The notes under the pieces were generated by a model. That model did not search any database, had not been told where the DNA came from, and saw only the letters and a list, made by a program, of their open reading frames with translations. From NCBI GenBank assembly GCA_024138015.1, contig JAMXBB010000009.1, positions 44,033,298 to 44,097,297 on the forward strand: a stretch of DNA of 64,000 nucleotides. Reading direction: 5' to 3'. This document shows, one piece after another, positions 1 through 12,611 of the stretch. The DNA is from Lumnitzera littorea. Lineage: Eukaryota; Streptophyta; Magnoliopsida; Myrtales; Combretaceae. How positions within the stretch are numbered: the first letter of the stretch is position 1; every line of letters starts with the position of its first letter. The position numbers and the translations under genes are program-made.

Positions 1-1430
1 TTTTCCATTAATCTCTCTCTCCTTTTTCTTCCAAGCAAATTACCTATTTAGCTCCAATATAATATTATACAACACTAATATAATATACGAAAGATTTATA
101 ATATATCATTCAAATTACCTATGTTAGTAATTCCTTAAATTTTCCCCTCCATTAATCTCTCTCTCATCTCTTCTTTTTTTTTTTTTTCCAAGCAAAATTT
201 ATATAAAAAAAGTAGTTATTGAAACACAGATTTACTTGTCCAATTTTTCTTCTAGTTGCTTTATTCGTTATACATTTTGCTGGTGCAATAAACCTCACTT
301 CAATATTAGTGTTTAGTTTTTATCATACATTTTTTTTATCAAAATTTCAAAATTAATCCATAATCTTTAATTGTGTATATTTTATAAGCAATTTTTATAT
401 TTAGGAACCCTTACGCAATGTGTGTGTGTATATAAAAGATGAAGAAATCAACTCCCTAAATAAGACCATGTATTTCGTTTGATAGAAAAATAAAATAAGA
501 CCATGTAGTTCAGCTTCTGAACATATATGATCAACAGGTTCTTTTTGGTTTTATACATTTATGTCTACCTTTACTCTCACTATTTGTTATGGAGTCGAAC
601 AAGTCAATATAGCTCATGGAGTATTTATGGAGCCATCTTTTTCATGAAGTGTCGGGCAACAATAAGAGCCATCCACATTATGTTACTGTCGATTTTATAT
701 CTATCCCATATCTTGGCTTCTATTCTGAACTTTCATATTCAAATCTTCAACATGGCATAATTTTTTTTTTCCAAATATGTACATAATTCTTCAATTTTGA
801 TGATTCAGTAAATTAGTAGTAGGATGTTTAAGACCAATCAACCTTATCATGTTAGTTTCAATCGGAAAACAATATAAATAAAATAATCTATATATCCATT
901 ATCACTAAAGACTTAACGGGAACGGGAATGAAATGCTTCATAGGTGAATTTCCACTGGTTAATGTTCTTGTTATAATTTTCCGTATCAAGGATTGCTCTT
1001 TCTTTTTAGAAAGAAAATAAAAATAAATAAATAAAGGGAAGATATCTCAATTTCATTATAAAGTTGGAAAAAAAAATTATGAATATAAAGCGGATATAAA
1101 CCTCAACTCATCAAAATAAAGCAAAAAAAACTAAAATTATATGGTAACACTGCAACTAAACAATTAAAACATAAAAGAGTTGAAGAATATTACTACTCTT
1201 AAGTTTATTTGACCCTTTTTCCCATACCTCTTTTTGTCTCTTCCAGATATTTTATAAAGTCAGCAATAACGGAAATAAGAAGGCCAGAGGTTCCCTAGCA
1301 TTCTCATCGTAGTCTCATCATTCACAATTTTGTTATCCATAATAATCCCATATCACTCAAAAGTTTCTTTTGTACGCCCCACTAGCTGACAAAGAGGAGT
1401 TGTTAATTGTTGTAACATGAGCAGAGCAAG
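1..1430. other. AT-rich non-coding stretch
   Basis: No gene is supported here. The stretch is rich in A/T, with a long T run near 174-188 and a short TG run at about 420-430. A 77-codon open frame at 527-760 on the plus strand encodes a hydrophobic low-complexity sequence with no recognised family and is probably chance. Confidence 0.6.
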
Positions 1431-1439
1431 TTGCTTACA

Positions 1440-1560
1440 GGGCTGGTTTAGCTTAGCGAGTAGAGTAGTGACTATGTGCTTCTTTCTGTGTTTAAGACAC
1501 TATTCTCAACCTTAAGGTTTAAAAGATCTAATACCAGTCTTCGCTTTCATGATTATTCTC
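1440..1560 (+). repeat. possible tRNA-derived SINE relic
   Basis: A stretch near 1446-1475 resembles a tRNA-type polymerase III A box (TAGCTTAGCGAG), followed about 35-40 bases later by a B-box-like GTTTAAGAC. This spacing is seen in tRNA genes and plant SINEs. It does not fold into a convincing full tRNA and the B box is poor, so I call it at most a degraded SINE head. No flanking duplication or clear tail was identified. Confidence 0.25.
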
Positions 1561-1639
1561 CAATCTAGAATTTACTGTAATAAGAGTGTAATAGCCTTAT
1601 AATTCTCGGCATTTTCCTTCCTCACAATGTCAAAATCAT

Positions 1640-2300
1640 TACTTTTTGTACCCATGATAACTCTAGCGGACATATCGTTTACCTCAATAGGTGAAGAATA
1701 TGTAGTGTCTTTAATTTTTTAGTCCTCTTTCATGATCTCAATTGATTCTGAATACTTACCAATTTCAGGTTCAACTAATTTAACTCTAGAAGAACCTGTA
1801 TCATCGATAACAATCTCAACATCTTCTGAAGCAAAAATATTCATAGAAGGAGAATTATTAATTTGAACCGCTTTACCTTTATTAATCATAACTGCTCCAA
1901 TTTTAGGAACTTATTTCTATTAAACTACTTTAGACTTCAAATTCTGATCTACTTTTGTTTTCTTTGGTCGCATTTCTTTTGTAGTGGCATCCTTTTGCTC
2001 ATTTAGAGATTTTTTAAAGCACTCTTCAAAAAATGGCCCAATTTAAAACAAAATAAACAACATTTTGGCAAAATTTCAAACAAAACATGTTGATGAAACT
2101 GTTATTTTCATTTCTTACCTAGATGCATTATTTAAATTTCTTGGAGGCGTCTACATCTATGAAGATACAAACCACCGAAGGCCTTTAAAGATTTGCAATT
2201 GGAGTTTTCTTTAATTCCCTACTTCCTTCTACTTGAAAAGATAGAACTTCAGAAGAAATGAAATTCTTCCTAAGACCTTTTTCTTTCTTAGACATTTAAT
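1640..2300 (-). pseudogene. LINE ORF1-like relic (zinc-knuckle fragment)
   Basis: Read on the minus strand, the stretch around 2040-2090 encodes a CX2CX4HX4C-like knuckle preceded by an LPK motif (LPKCCLFCFKLGH). A change of frame is needed to reach the final cysteine (FFEEC). Downstream, at about 1700-2000, is a charged stretch with KPKKTK-like and acidic segments, broken by stops. This pattern (LP-x-C-x2-C-x4-GH-x4-C followed by a low-complexity tail) is typical of ORF1 of plant L1-type LINEs. Frameshifts and stops show it is dead. It could instead be a retrotransposon gag fragment. Confidence 0.35.
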
Positions 2301-3121
2301 TTCTTCCAATTTCACACTTGGACATTTTATTCAATTTGCTTCACAAATTATATCATTTGTTTACAACTTTTCTTTGTCTAAGTTATGGTGGAACTTATTT
2401 CCAATAATCTCAAAATTTCTCATTTCTATAATTATATTAGATAATAGATGTACTAGATATGCCTTAGAATTTAGCACATATCCTATGTAGTTACCTCAAG
2501 TCCTCTAAACCTAGGTTAAGTCTACTTAGGATCAACAACTCTTATGATAAGCAAGATATTCATATTCTTTTGGATAATTGAAATTTGCCTTCTTCCTTTC
2601 CTTAGTTCACATGCTATGAAACCTAATTTTTAAGAGTAAGACAATTCATAATAGAGCACGCAATTGTTATAGTATTTTCCTATAGGCCATTGGATTGTTT
2701 TGCATGTAGGAGTAAAAAATTCACTATGTTATGTAAGGTTTTGCCTTTCCTTTTGACTAAACTATCCCATTTTTTCTCACAACGAACTAAACTCACTAGA
2801 AGAGTTCTCTCTCCTTGTATCACTTCTTATGATGTTATTCTCTAATTACAAAAATTTTCAAATTCCTCTTTATATGTTTTGAAAGGTTTAAAGTTTCATC
2901 TTTAATTTTTAAGAAATGCAAACAAGTATATATAAAACAATTATCTATGAATATTATGAAATAGTGTTTTCCTACTCAAACTTTTTATTTTTTCCTTTAG
3001 CAAACTATGTCACAATTTAAGAGAAAGGGGATTCAAACCCTAGTCTGTCATAATGGTAAACTAATATTGATACCACTAGGCAACAACCTTAACTTCCTAC
3101 TCTAGTTAGAACACCATTTAC

Positions 3122-3124
<3 letters not shown>
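2301..3124. other. non-coding stretch without recognised features
   Basis: AT-rich sequence with no open frame worth calling. A short segment at about 3027-3090 (containing ATTCAAACCCTAGTC and TTGATACCACTAGGC) resembles sequence common at the ends of degraded plant retroelements or SINEs, but no element boundary could be set. Confidence 0.5.

Positions 3125-3154
<30 letters not shown>
3125..3154. repeat. (AT)15 microsatellite
   Basis: An uninterrupted AT dinucleotide run of about 30 bases. It is a simple sequence repeat likely to vary in length between individuals. Confidence 0.95.
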
Positions 3155-3157
<3 letters not shown>

Positions 3158-3520
3158 ATAAGTTTAACAAATTTGATTTTCTTTTTATTTTAAGAAAAAA
3201 GTTTCTTAATAAACTTAGATTGCCTACATTTATTTTAACGATTGTTACAATGATTACAGGTATAAAAAATAGACCTAAATTTAATTGTCCTGGTTTAACA
3301 TGCTATATTTAATAAAATCAACTATATAAGCATAATTGGAAACTTTATTATTATAGATGCTTAAATTTAAAAATACCATCGCAATAGTGTTCTTTCCCAA
3401 CAAAAAGATTGCTCTAGATAATCACAAACTTATTAAGCTCCTTTAACAATTTTAAATCATCCTTATATAGCAAATTAGCAAATATTGGGTGAAATTCCAT
3501 AAAAAGATTTTAAAGTAAAG

Positions 3521-4267
3521 GGAATCTTTATAGATCTCTCTTATATTTTAAATTTTAAATCTTACAATTTATGAAAGTATTACTTTCGATTCAATTGCAA
3601 ATTAACTTATTTTAGTACAAGTAGTTGTACTATAGCAACCACATACCCTACTCAATGACCTCAAGATAAAAAGGAAAATAGGGAGACCTCTTCCCCTTAG
3701 CAGATGTGGTAAAACACCCAAAGTTAAGGGAAAATTCTAGCTTTTGATCTTCTCTTTTCATTTGTTTTTTGATAAAGAAGATACTAATTCTATGTCAATC
3801 ATGATTTAGAAGGTTTTGTTAGTATTGCAAGAGGTTCTCAATGATATATTCAAGTGTTCATGGCAATTTATCAAAAGGGTAATGACTGGTGGTAGGGAAT
3901 CTCCGTAAATCTCTCTTATATTTTAAATTTTAAATCTTACAATTTATGAAGGGTTTATTTTAGATTCAATTGCAAATTAACTTATTTTAGTATAAGTAGT
4001 TGCACCGTAGCAACCACAAATCCTACTTAATGACGTCAAGATAAAAAGGAAAATAAGGAAACCTCTTTCCCTTAGCAGATGTGGTAAAACCTCGAAGGGA
4101 AGGGAAAATTTTAGCTTTTGATCTTCTCTTTTCATTTGTTTTTTGATAAAGAGGATACTAATTCTATGTCAATCATGATTCAGAAGGTTTTATTAGTATT
4201 GCAAGAGGTCCTCAATGATATATTCAAGTGTTCATGGCAATTTATCGAAAGGGTAATGACTAGTGTT
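3521..4267 (+). repeat. tandem direct duplication, 375 bp unit
   Basis: Two head-to-tail copies are seen, 3521-3895 and 3896-about 4267. Both start GGAATCT and run through shared landmarks such as ATTTTAAATTTTAAATCTTACA, TAGCAACCACA, CCTTAGCAGATGTGGTAAAAC and GTGTTCATGGCAATTTATC. They differ by scattered substitutions. The offset is 375 bases at several landmarks. The junction is exact, with GGTAGG running straight into the second copy. A 62-codon open frame in copy two (4118-4306) is closed by a stop in copy one (TTTAGAAGG versus TTCAGAAGG), so it is not a conserved gene. Confidence 0.9.
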
Positions 4268-4781
4268 TCCTCCATTAAGTTTAAATTTTATGGTATCACA
4301 TGCTAAGTTATCATTTGTTATTGGAACAAGGAGATTATTAATTCATTTTATCTTGGTTATTAGTGGCTAACCCTTAAGGATTAGGGTTTCAAAATCAATT
4401 TAAGGTATCAATGTAAACATCAATGTAATTCTTTTAACAAAGAAGTAGTGGTTTGTAAGGGACTCATAAATTTATTGTTTTTTAAAGCATCAATTTAATG
4501 GAATATTAAAGTTGTCACTATTTCATGGCGTAGAAGATTTTTGATGCAACAAAATAAGGGAATTATTAATTTATGCTAATTAGTTTATTAAGAGATTCAA
4601 GATTGTAAGCAGTCCATAAGAGTTATGAGTTTGGATACATCAATTTATGGTGTATGGATAGTCAGTGTTGATGGGCAAGGATGAACATAGAATTGTGGAA
4701 CTAGAGGGGCTAGATTGATAGTATTTAAATTAATATTAAAATTACATACAAAAAATATCTATTTGTTATTATAATTATAAT

Positions 4782-5386
4782 GGGAAAAATGCAAATAACC
4801 CCAACAAACTTTGACTTAAGTGCGAATTAATCTCCTAAACATTCAAAGTGTAGTTTTTAACACCCCCCAATTACACCCCACACCACTCCACCATCCCCTC
4901 CCCCCCACCCATTCCCACCACTCTAACCCCAAATTTTAATAAATTGACAAACAACTCCCATGATTTGAGAATAACCACTATAAACTTTGATTTTGATGCA
5001 CAAACACCCCTTAAAGTTATTAAAATATGCTTTATGCTTTAAGAGCCTCTAAACTTTGACCATAATATGACTTTTTTTAACTAAAAAAGAACCCCCCCCC
5101 ACTCTAATCCTAAACTTTAATAAATTAGCAAACAACTCTCATGAGTTGAGAATAGCCACTTTAAACTTTGATTTTGATGTGTAAACATTTCTTAAAGTTA
5201 TTAAAATGTGCTTTAAGAGCCTCTAAACCTTAACCATAATATAACTTTTTTTTTAACTAAAAAAGGAAATGCCAATTATATTGCTAATTTATTAAAGTTT
5301 AGAGAATAAAAAATCACATTTTAAAAGTTTAGGAAATTAATCCGCACCTAAGTCAAAATTTAGGAGGGATATTTGTAATTTCTTCT
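4782..5386. mobile_element. Mutator-like MITE (long terminal inverted repeats)
   Basis: The left end (GGGAAAAATGCAAATAACCCC, then ACTTTGACTTAAGTGC) and the right end are imperfect inverted copies. The right end read in reverse gives a similar AAATTACAAATATCCCTCC followed by TTTGACTTAGGTGCGGATTAAT. The interior holds C-runs and repeated TAAACTTTGATTTTGATG segments. The flanks AATTATAAT (4773-4781) and AATAATAAT (5387-5395) match at 8 of 9 positions, fitting the 9 bp duplication made by Mutator-type elements. It carries no coding sequence and is non-autonomous. A related element lies at 12254-12611. Confidence 0.65.
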
Positions 5387-5395
5387 AATAATAAT

Positions 5396-6119
5396 GCATT
5401 TTATATACATAAATGAATTTTATTAATAAGTGTACACACAACATAATCTAATACTAGATAAAAAAAAAAGAAAATTTAGAATTTATGTAAGTTTTATTGT
5501 TAAAAGAAATAAATCACAAGATGTATTTAAATAAAAAATTATAAGTATAATGGAAATGACAACATAATGTAGAGAGTATTGTCATATAATTTTTTATAAT
5601 TAATGACTTTGTCGAAACATTTTTAGCAACGAATTATTATTTATGGTACAGCTACTAATAAACAAATAGTTTATAGTGAAATTCATTTTGTCAACTATCA
5701 TTTTTTTTTAAATATGAAATTTAATTCATTAGTTTGTGAAAGAATAAAAAGAGAATGAGAATCAATCATTAATGGTGCTACTAGAAAATAAGTAGCTTAT
5801 AGTAAGAATTTATTTAGTTAGTCATCATTTTGTAACAAATAAATTTAATTCATTAATTATTGTGAAAGAATAAAAAATAGAATGACAATGATTTATTAAT
5901 TGATAAATAGTAAATGTAACATGAAAAAGTAAAACAACTCTAATAGAAATTGAACCATGACATTAGATATATAAAAGTAAGTGCTTAACAACTCCATCAT
6001 ATCTAATCTTATGTTTATATTTGTGTTTTAAAGTATAAACACAATACATATTTTTTATTTTAAAAATAAAATTTCATAATAAATTTTTTCTCAAGCATGG
6101 GAGAGTTGGGGTCTCTTTC
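5396..6119. other. AT-rich non-coding stretch
   Basis: No gene seen. There are short similar segments at about 5640-5760 and 5770-5890 (both with TTAATTCATTA...GTGAAAGAATAAAAA), suggesting an old small tandem duplication. Confidence 0.5.
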
Positions 6120-7015
6120 AACCCTCCTTTTAGTCTATCCCTATTAATTGGTGTTTGTAGTAAGTTTATTTGTGTTAGATTAAAGGAATGTATAAAAGAT
6201 TATAAGCATGTGTTAAGTAGTATGACATTTGTATTAATTAATAAAATTGTGGATATTCAAAAACAATGCTTTTATTTTTTGGTTTAAGGAAAGTCATCTT
6301 AATATATTTTTTAAAATAATTTTTTTTTTAGAATTAGGTATCTTGTAACAAGAAAAGAAAATATGTTAAAATTTTCTAAATAAGGAGTTTAATTCATTTT
6401 TCTTACAAGAAATTTTGGGACAAATGCATTTTTTAAATTTTTGTTGAAGTATTTGGAAAGATTATTAAAAGATAAGTAAAACCTAAGGCTAAATTATTTG
6501 GGAGTTAGTTTTAGACTAATAGTTAGTGTATATAATTAATGATTCCTTTATTGGTTAGTAATAGGTTAATAACTTAGTTAGTTATACTAAGTTAGATTTG
6601 TTGGAGAAATTTCCAAGTTTACTAATAAAATAATTAAATATTACACATATACCAACTATATAAAGAAAATTATATAATCACTAATCCTAATCTTATGTTG
6701 AAAATGAGAGATTAATTTTATATAACTATTACCCAATCATGATAAATTCTCTCTTACATAAAAAGGTTGATCGAGGTATAATGGCTAATAAGCTCTAAAC
6801 CCTGCAAATTTAGCCTTTTAAATATAGAGTAAAACACATGTGTTGTAGAAATTTTCTTAAGTTAACAAAACTAATAAGTTTAAAACTGATTAAAATTTTA
6901 AATTAAAAACCTAAAACAAATTTGAAATCACTAATATATTGATAAAAACCATAATCGCGTACAAAAATCATAAACCTTACGTACACGTAAATACAAGATA
7001 TTAAACCTAAACCTA

Positions 7016-7050
7016 ATAAAAACCCTAAAACCAAAACCCTAAACTTATAA
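7016..7050 (+). repeat. short interstitial telomere-like repeat
   Basis: The stretch holds two AAACCCTAAA-type units (AAAAACCCTAAAACCAAAACCCTAAAC split by a few bases), resembling the plant telomere unit CCCTAAA. It is too short and degenerate to mark an old chromosome end. Such telo-box motifs also occur in plant promoters and transposons. Confidence 0.5.
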
Positions 7051-8099
7051 AACATAGAAAATTTACCTTAATAGTATTAAGGCCCTAATTAGGTACAATG
7101 ATCGATAAATGCATGTAATTGCATAAAATTATTAACAAACGAATAGAGATAATTTCAAAATATTAATAAATATATAAGAATAACAAATTAAATAAATAAA
7201 TAAATACAATTTTAAATGTTACCCTACAATTGTTTATGGCCTTACATATGTATATATGTATGTGTAATAGTTTTATATTAATTTAATTATTTTGGTTTAA
7301 TTTTACTCTATAATTCATGTTCATGTATTATATAGTATACTTTAATTTTATACCCTATATTTTTCCATAGTTATATCATATTCATTCCAAACATTATCTA
7401 AAAGTTGAAAAAACACTTTAAAGAAAAGTGAAGAAAATAACTTTTTCTTTCTTTCTTCTACTTTTTCTTCTTTTCCCTTCCCATTTGCGATTGCACATGT
7501 GTCCTTAAATATTTCCCTATATGAATCATTTATAAGGTAAAACGTAAGTCATTCCATCCTTTTCTTATCTTTCCTTATCCTTCTTTTATTATTTTCTTTT
7601 TTATTTTCTCTTTTCCCCTTGTTTCACATCTGCCAAATGCGCTATAGAAAATAGTCTAATTTTATCTTTCTTTTCTAAAGCTTAAACACAAATTAAGCCA
7701 CTCATTTTCTCCATTTTTAAACTATCAAACCCCTTCCTTCCTTAACCTTCCATTTCCTTTCATTGTCCTCTCTTTATACTACTATCTATCATCTATTTTA
7801 CAATATAACACCCCTTCTCCAACATTAGTTTTTCCTATCAATTTCATGAAGGCCTAAAGAGGATTTCTTCCTAATTTCTCAAGACCAAAAGTAATCACAT
7901 AACACCTTATGTTATACCAGTGTTGTTTTTCTTATGTAATATAATTTTTTGTGTATTTCTTTTATGTTAATAAGTACTTGTTTGTATTGTTGTATTAAAA
8001 ATATGTATGTAGGAGCTATATGTGTTTCTACCATCATTTGTAATAAAAAAATTAAAAAAATTATAAGTACATGTTTTTGGATATATGTGTAAATTTTCC

Positions 8100-8620
8100 T
8101 ATTCTTAAATATTTATGCATGTATATATATACTCAAACATATCTATCTATATGTATATATGTTTGTATGCATAATTAGTATATATATATATATATATATA
8201 TTCATTTATATATATATAGTATATGTAAATATAAACAATATGAAGTATACTTCAATATTCATATGTATGTGGCATATTGTGAATAGTACAAATACATGAA
8301 TACATAGGTAATAAACTATAGGAGTAATTATATGTGCCTATATGTATATATATTACTTTATTTTTTCTAAGATTTAAATAAGTATACCTATAGTATAGTA
8401 TAAGTATTTACATCTGTACATATACTGAAAATTATATATGTGTGTATATTAGTACCTAATTCTCTCAAAAATAGATTAAGAAGTATAAATATATACATAT
8501 ATATACACATGTTGGGCGTGAATATTATAAGGAGGATGGAAATGATTTCTCTATTATTTAATTATTTTAGGGTGCTATATATATATATATATATATTAAT
8601 ATTATAATATTTGTAAAAAT
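8100..8620. repeat. cluster of AT/TATG microsatellites
   Basis: Several ATAT and TATG-type runs lie here, including long AT tracts at about 8179-8201 and 8576-8596. Only simple-sequence DNA is visible. Confidence 0.8.
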
Positions 8621-11600
8621 ACAAAAAAAAAATTGAACAAAATAAGAAAATTACATCTTAGACCATTAGAAAGCTACCACATTATCTTGTTCAATTTAAC
8701 CAATTAAAACCACAATTTATAAAAATAAAGAGATAATAATAATAATAAAATAATTAGAAAATTACAATTATAACAAAAACAAAGATAATTAAAGATTTAG
8801 GCTTAAAATAGTAAAATAAAGAAATTATTACAAAAATGAACCCAAAAATAAAAATAGTTAGAAAATATAAAAATAAATAAATTATTTAAGCCATTATTAA
8901 AAAAAAAAAGAAAAACCCAATCAATAAAGAAAAGCTCAAAATAAAAATTAAAAACATTTAGGCTAAAATTAAATAAATTTGTAACATTCTAGACCTATAA
9001 TAGAAAATACAATTCCTACTATTCAAAATAGATTCTACTGCTTGAAAGTATGTCTAAAAATGATAAAAATTAACAATAAAATCATAAAAATTAGAGTTAA
9101 AATTAAAAAGTTACATACAATTAAAAAAATAAAAAGCTCAAGTACGGAAAATTATGTAAAATAAGTAGGAAAGTAGGTAGATTCTTATATATGTACTTAC
9201 ATAAAGTAATTATCTCACTTAGATACTTATTATCTTTTATATTTTTTAATTATCAAGTGATCCCGACGAGGATACCGATCTCCTCATCGATTATTACGAT
9301 CCTTTACTATTACTATGGCTAAGTAAGTATTCCCAATGATTTTATACTTGTTTTATATTTGTAGTTAGTATACCTATATTTTGTATAATAATAAACTAAT
9401 GCTTAGGGATCGGCATATGTATGTAATTGAATATTGTTTGCTTGTTTTGTAAAATGTTGTTAAATCTAGCAATTAAAGAATTGGTTATATGATTGGTTGT
9501 TGCATGATTTAGATATTTTGATAATATTGATTGATCGCTTAATAATTTGAATTAATTATATTTGACTTACCCTAAATTAAAAAGGATCGTATATATGCAT
9601 GAATATTGTATTTACTGTTCTAGTTGTCACCTTATGAGAATGATAATGAAGGGCTTTATAAGGATGGGAATCCTATGTGATTTGATTATTTATGATTAAT
9701 ACAGTGTAATAGCACTTATACAATAGGACCATTCTTTAGCTCGTAGGCTTACTTGGTACTGAAAACACTAATCGTAGGTAGCTGAGGGTCGAATCCTTTA
9801 CTGTAAGGTGTGAGTGTGGACTACGGGGCCACCTCATCGCTAGACCTAAGAATTTGTGTACTATTGGATTTTTGGAAATGGAAATATATATATTTCAATA
9901 TATAGTTAAAAGCCCAAGTGTTATAACTCAATTGTAATTAGTGCCGATGAATCTCCAATCTTTACCTTAGAAGGCATTAAATCCAAAATTATATGCAATA
10001 CTTAGTCAATTGCATATGTTATTTAGAATACTACTTACTCATACATTTATATATCAATTAATTAAATGTTTAATAACTTACTTGACAACATAGTATGGGG
10101 GATATCTGACTAAGCTTATATAGCTTACTTCCCAATAGTTTATTTTATAGGTTCATTTAAGTTGGGATTGAGATAAATTTAAAGTGTAGAGTGTAAATTG
10201 AAATTATGTAGACATTAGATCTAATTAAAAAATGTATAGCTAGTATAGAAATACTCTATGTAGAAAGTATTTATATGTTAAGATTCTATATCGTTTAGTA
10301 CTTCTTGTAATCTATCAAATTAATTTACCTTATCTTATTTGATAGGAGATACTAATTCTCTACGGTTCTGAAGGATTATGGAATATTAGATCTATAATTA
10401 TTTATATTTTATGATAAGTAAATAAACTAAAAATCGAAAACCCTAGTAATCAATTAATTAGAGTCTTGAGTAATTCTCATATCATGGATGTACACATAAT
10501 ATGAAAATTTTAAACAATCCTATTAGGTTTCTCCCCCTTACCCTCCACTCCTTCCTTTCCTTACCCCCATTCTTAAGGTCCTAACATAAGCTATGTCAAT
10601 AGGCCCCGTTAAATGAACCCTCTACTGCTATATAGGAGAAAAAGTGAATATTGAAAGTCAAAAGATTGTTACATTGCATATGTATATTGCAAGTGGGTGA
10701 TGTAAGAAATTCAACTAAGGGAGAATCACATTTATGAAATGTGAGAAAGGGACAGTATATAAATTTTTAAGTCACATCTTGTAGATGTGATAATTTTATA
10801 AATTATATTGTTGCATCCTCAAAATGCGATTTAGTATTGGTAATTTCATAATTATTTTCATATAATTCATATGTTTATAATATTTTTTCTAAGTTTGGTA
10901 AACATGTATTATACCTAATTTGTTATAAGAGGTTTGTATTTGTTAGTTAGTTTGTCCTTAACAAGTACTTAGGATATAAAAAATATTAGTTAAAGTTTAC
11001 TAGTAAATAAATAGGTAGTTAGTGGTTCTTAAGCAATAGTAAAGAAAAAACAAATTGAGTTATTCATAAAGTTGTCTTTATCTTTCTTCTTAAATAAACC
11101 ATTAGGTACTTAATAAGAACTTAGTATGAAGGTAATGATTTTATTTATTATTAAGTAATAGGATTTGTAATATGAACTTATATAGCATGCTTTAAGTTAA
11201 ATATAACAACAGAAGCAGTAGTTTTAAACTATTAAGAATTAGGTATGTACTTATTAGTTTTTGTTGTGCATATTAAGGTAGTAGATAAATAAACCTAATG
11301 AAAAGTGAAACCAACTAAACTGTATGTTGTTTATACATGAAAAAGGCAAAAAATGGTCATATAGATAGATTTCGATGACATGGAGCATTCCTCTTAGTGA
11401 TTAGTGCAATGTATCTAGCCATCATTTAGCTCATATCATAGGATCAAATCAATTAGGTTTTAACTTTCATGTTAGTAGGTTGTTAACCTAAGCAAAGTTG
11501 CAAACTGGGTTAAAGTATCAAGATAAAAATCTAAAAACATTGCTAAGTGGAATGTCCCATATCATTGAAATCTATTTATCTGATCATTTTTGTCCTTTTT

Positions 11601-12253
11601 CATGCAAAAACAAAATAGAATTCATTTGGTTTCACTTTTCATTAGGTTTAGTTATCTACTACCTTATAAAGCACACTTACAAATAATAACTATATACCTA
11701 ATTCTTAATAGTCCAAAACCATCGCTTTTGTTGTTATATTTAACTTGAAGCGTCCTATATAAATTCATATTATGAATCCTATTACTTAATAATAACTAAA
11801 ATCATTACCTTCATACTAAGTTCTTATTAAGTACCTAATGGTATATTTAAGAAGAAAGATAAAGTTGACTTTGTGATTAACTCAGTTTGTTTTATCTTAA
11901 CCATTGTTTAACAATCGCTAACTACTTGTTTGTTAACTAGTAAACTTTAAATAATATTTTTTATATCCTAAGTAGTCTTTAAGAACAAACTAACTAATAA
12001 ATACTAACCTATTATAACAAATCTAACTTAATTACTAACCAATAAAGGAATCATTAATTATATACACTAACTATTAGTCTAATACTAGACTTAGGTTTTA
12101 CTTAGCTTTTAATAATCTTATCAAAAACTTTAACAAAACTTCCAAAATTGTCCCAAAATTCCTTGTAAGAAAAATTAATCAAACTACTTATTGTAGAAAT
12201 GTTTAACATATTTTCTTTTCTTGTTTTGTGATACCTAATTCTAAAAAAAATTT

Positions 12254-12611
12254 GAGAGAAATTGTATAAGATCTCTCTAAACTTTGACTTTGGAACGAAT
12301 TACTTCCTTAAACTTTCAAAGTATGGTTTTTTATTTTTAAACTTTTATAAATTGGCAAACAACTTCTTAGGTTCAAAATAATCCCTTAAACTTTGATTTT
12401 GGTGTATAAACAACTCCCTAAATTATGGGGTGTTTAGGGAGGTGTCTATACACAAAAATCAAAGTTTAGAGGGTATTTACACACTAAAATTAAAGTTGAA
12501 AAGGGTTATTTACAAATTTATAAAAGTTTAAGAACCAAAAACCATGCTTTAAAAGTTTATGGGGATAATTTGTACTAAAGTTAAATTTAGGGAGGTTATT
12601 TGCATTTTCCC
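12254..12611. mobile_element. inverted-repeat MITE inserted in right arm of the large inverted repeat
   Basis: The two halves are inverted copies. The left half carries TAAACTTTGACTTTGGAACG, then CTTTGATTTTGGTGTATA. The right half read in reverse gives CCTAAATTTAACTTTAG, then CTTTGATTTTTGTGTATA. The hairpin centre is near 12430, with AAATTATGGGGTGTTTAGGG. The termini resemble GGGAAAATGCAAATAACC, the same family as the element at 4782-5386. The left copy of the surrounding inverted repeat lacks it (near 6290-6310), so it is an insertion. An open frame crossing it (12490-12690, minus) is not a gene. Confidence 0.75.

Larger units (their letters stand above)
6603..10920. mobile_element. about 4.3 kb insertion in the left arm of the inverted repeat
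   Basis: Inferred from the inverted-repeat alignment. The intact right arm reads continuously through the point where the left arm breaks off after ATTTGTT (ending 6602) and resumes at another ATTTGTT ending near 10921. This leaves about 4.3 kb of extra DNA flanked by a 7-base direct repeat. The insert has no open frame worth calling. It contains telomere-like CCCTAAA units (7016-7050), many AT microsatellites at 8100-8600, and a less AT-rich block at 9240-9860. I saw no long terminal repeats, so the class is unknown. It could be a degraded non-autonomous retroelement. Confidence 0.5.

Noticed and set aside
1446..1520. tRNA gene
   Set aside because: A-box-like sequence is present but no proper cloverleaf or B box could be formed. 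At best it is a SINE relic.
8100..8620. Possible satellite or CRISPR-like array
   Set aside because: Only simple AT/TATG repeats without a constant repeat-spacer pattern. The sequence is eukaryotic.
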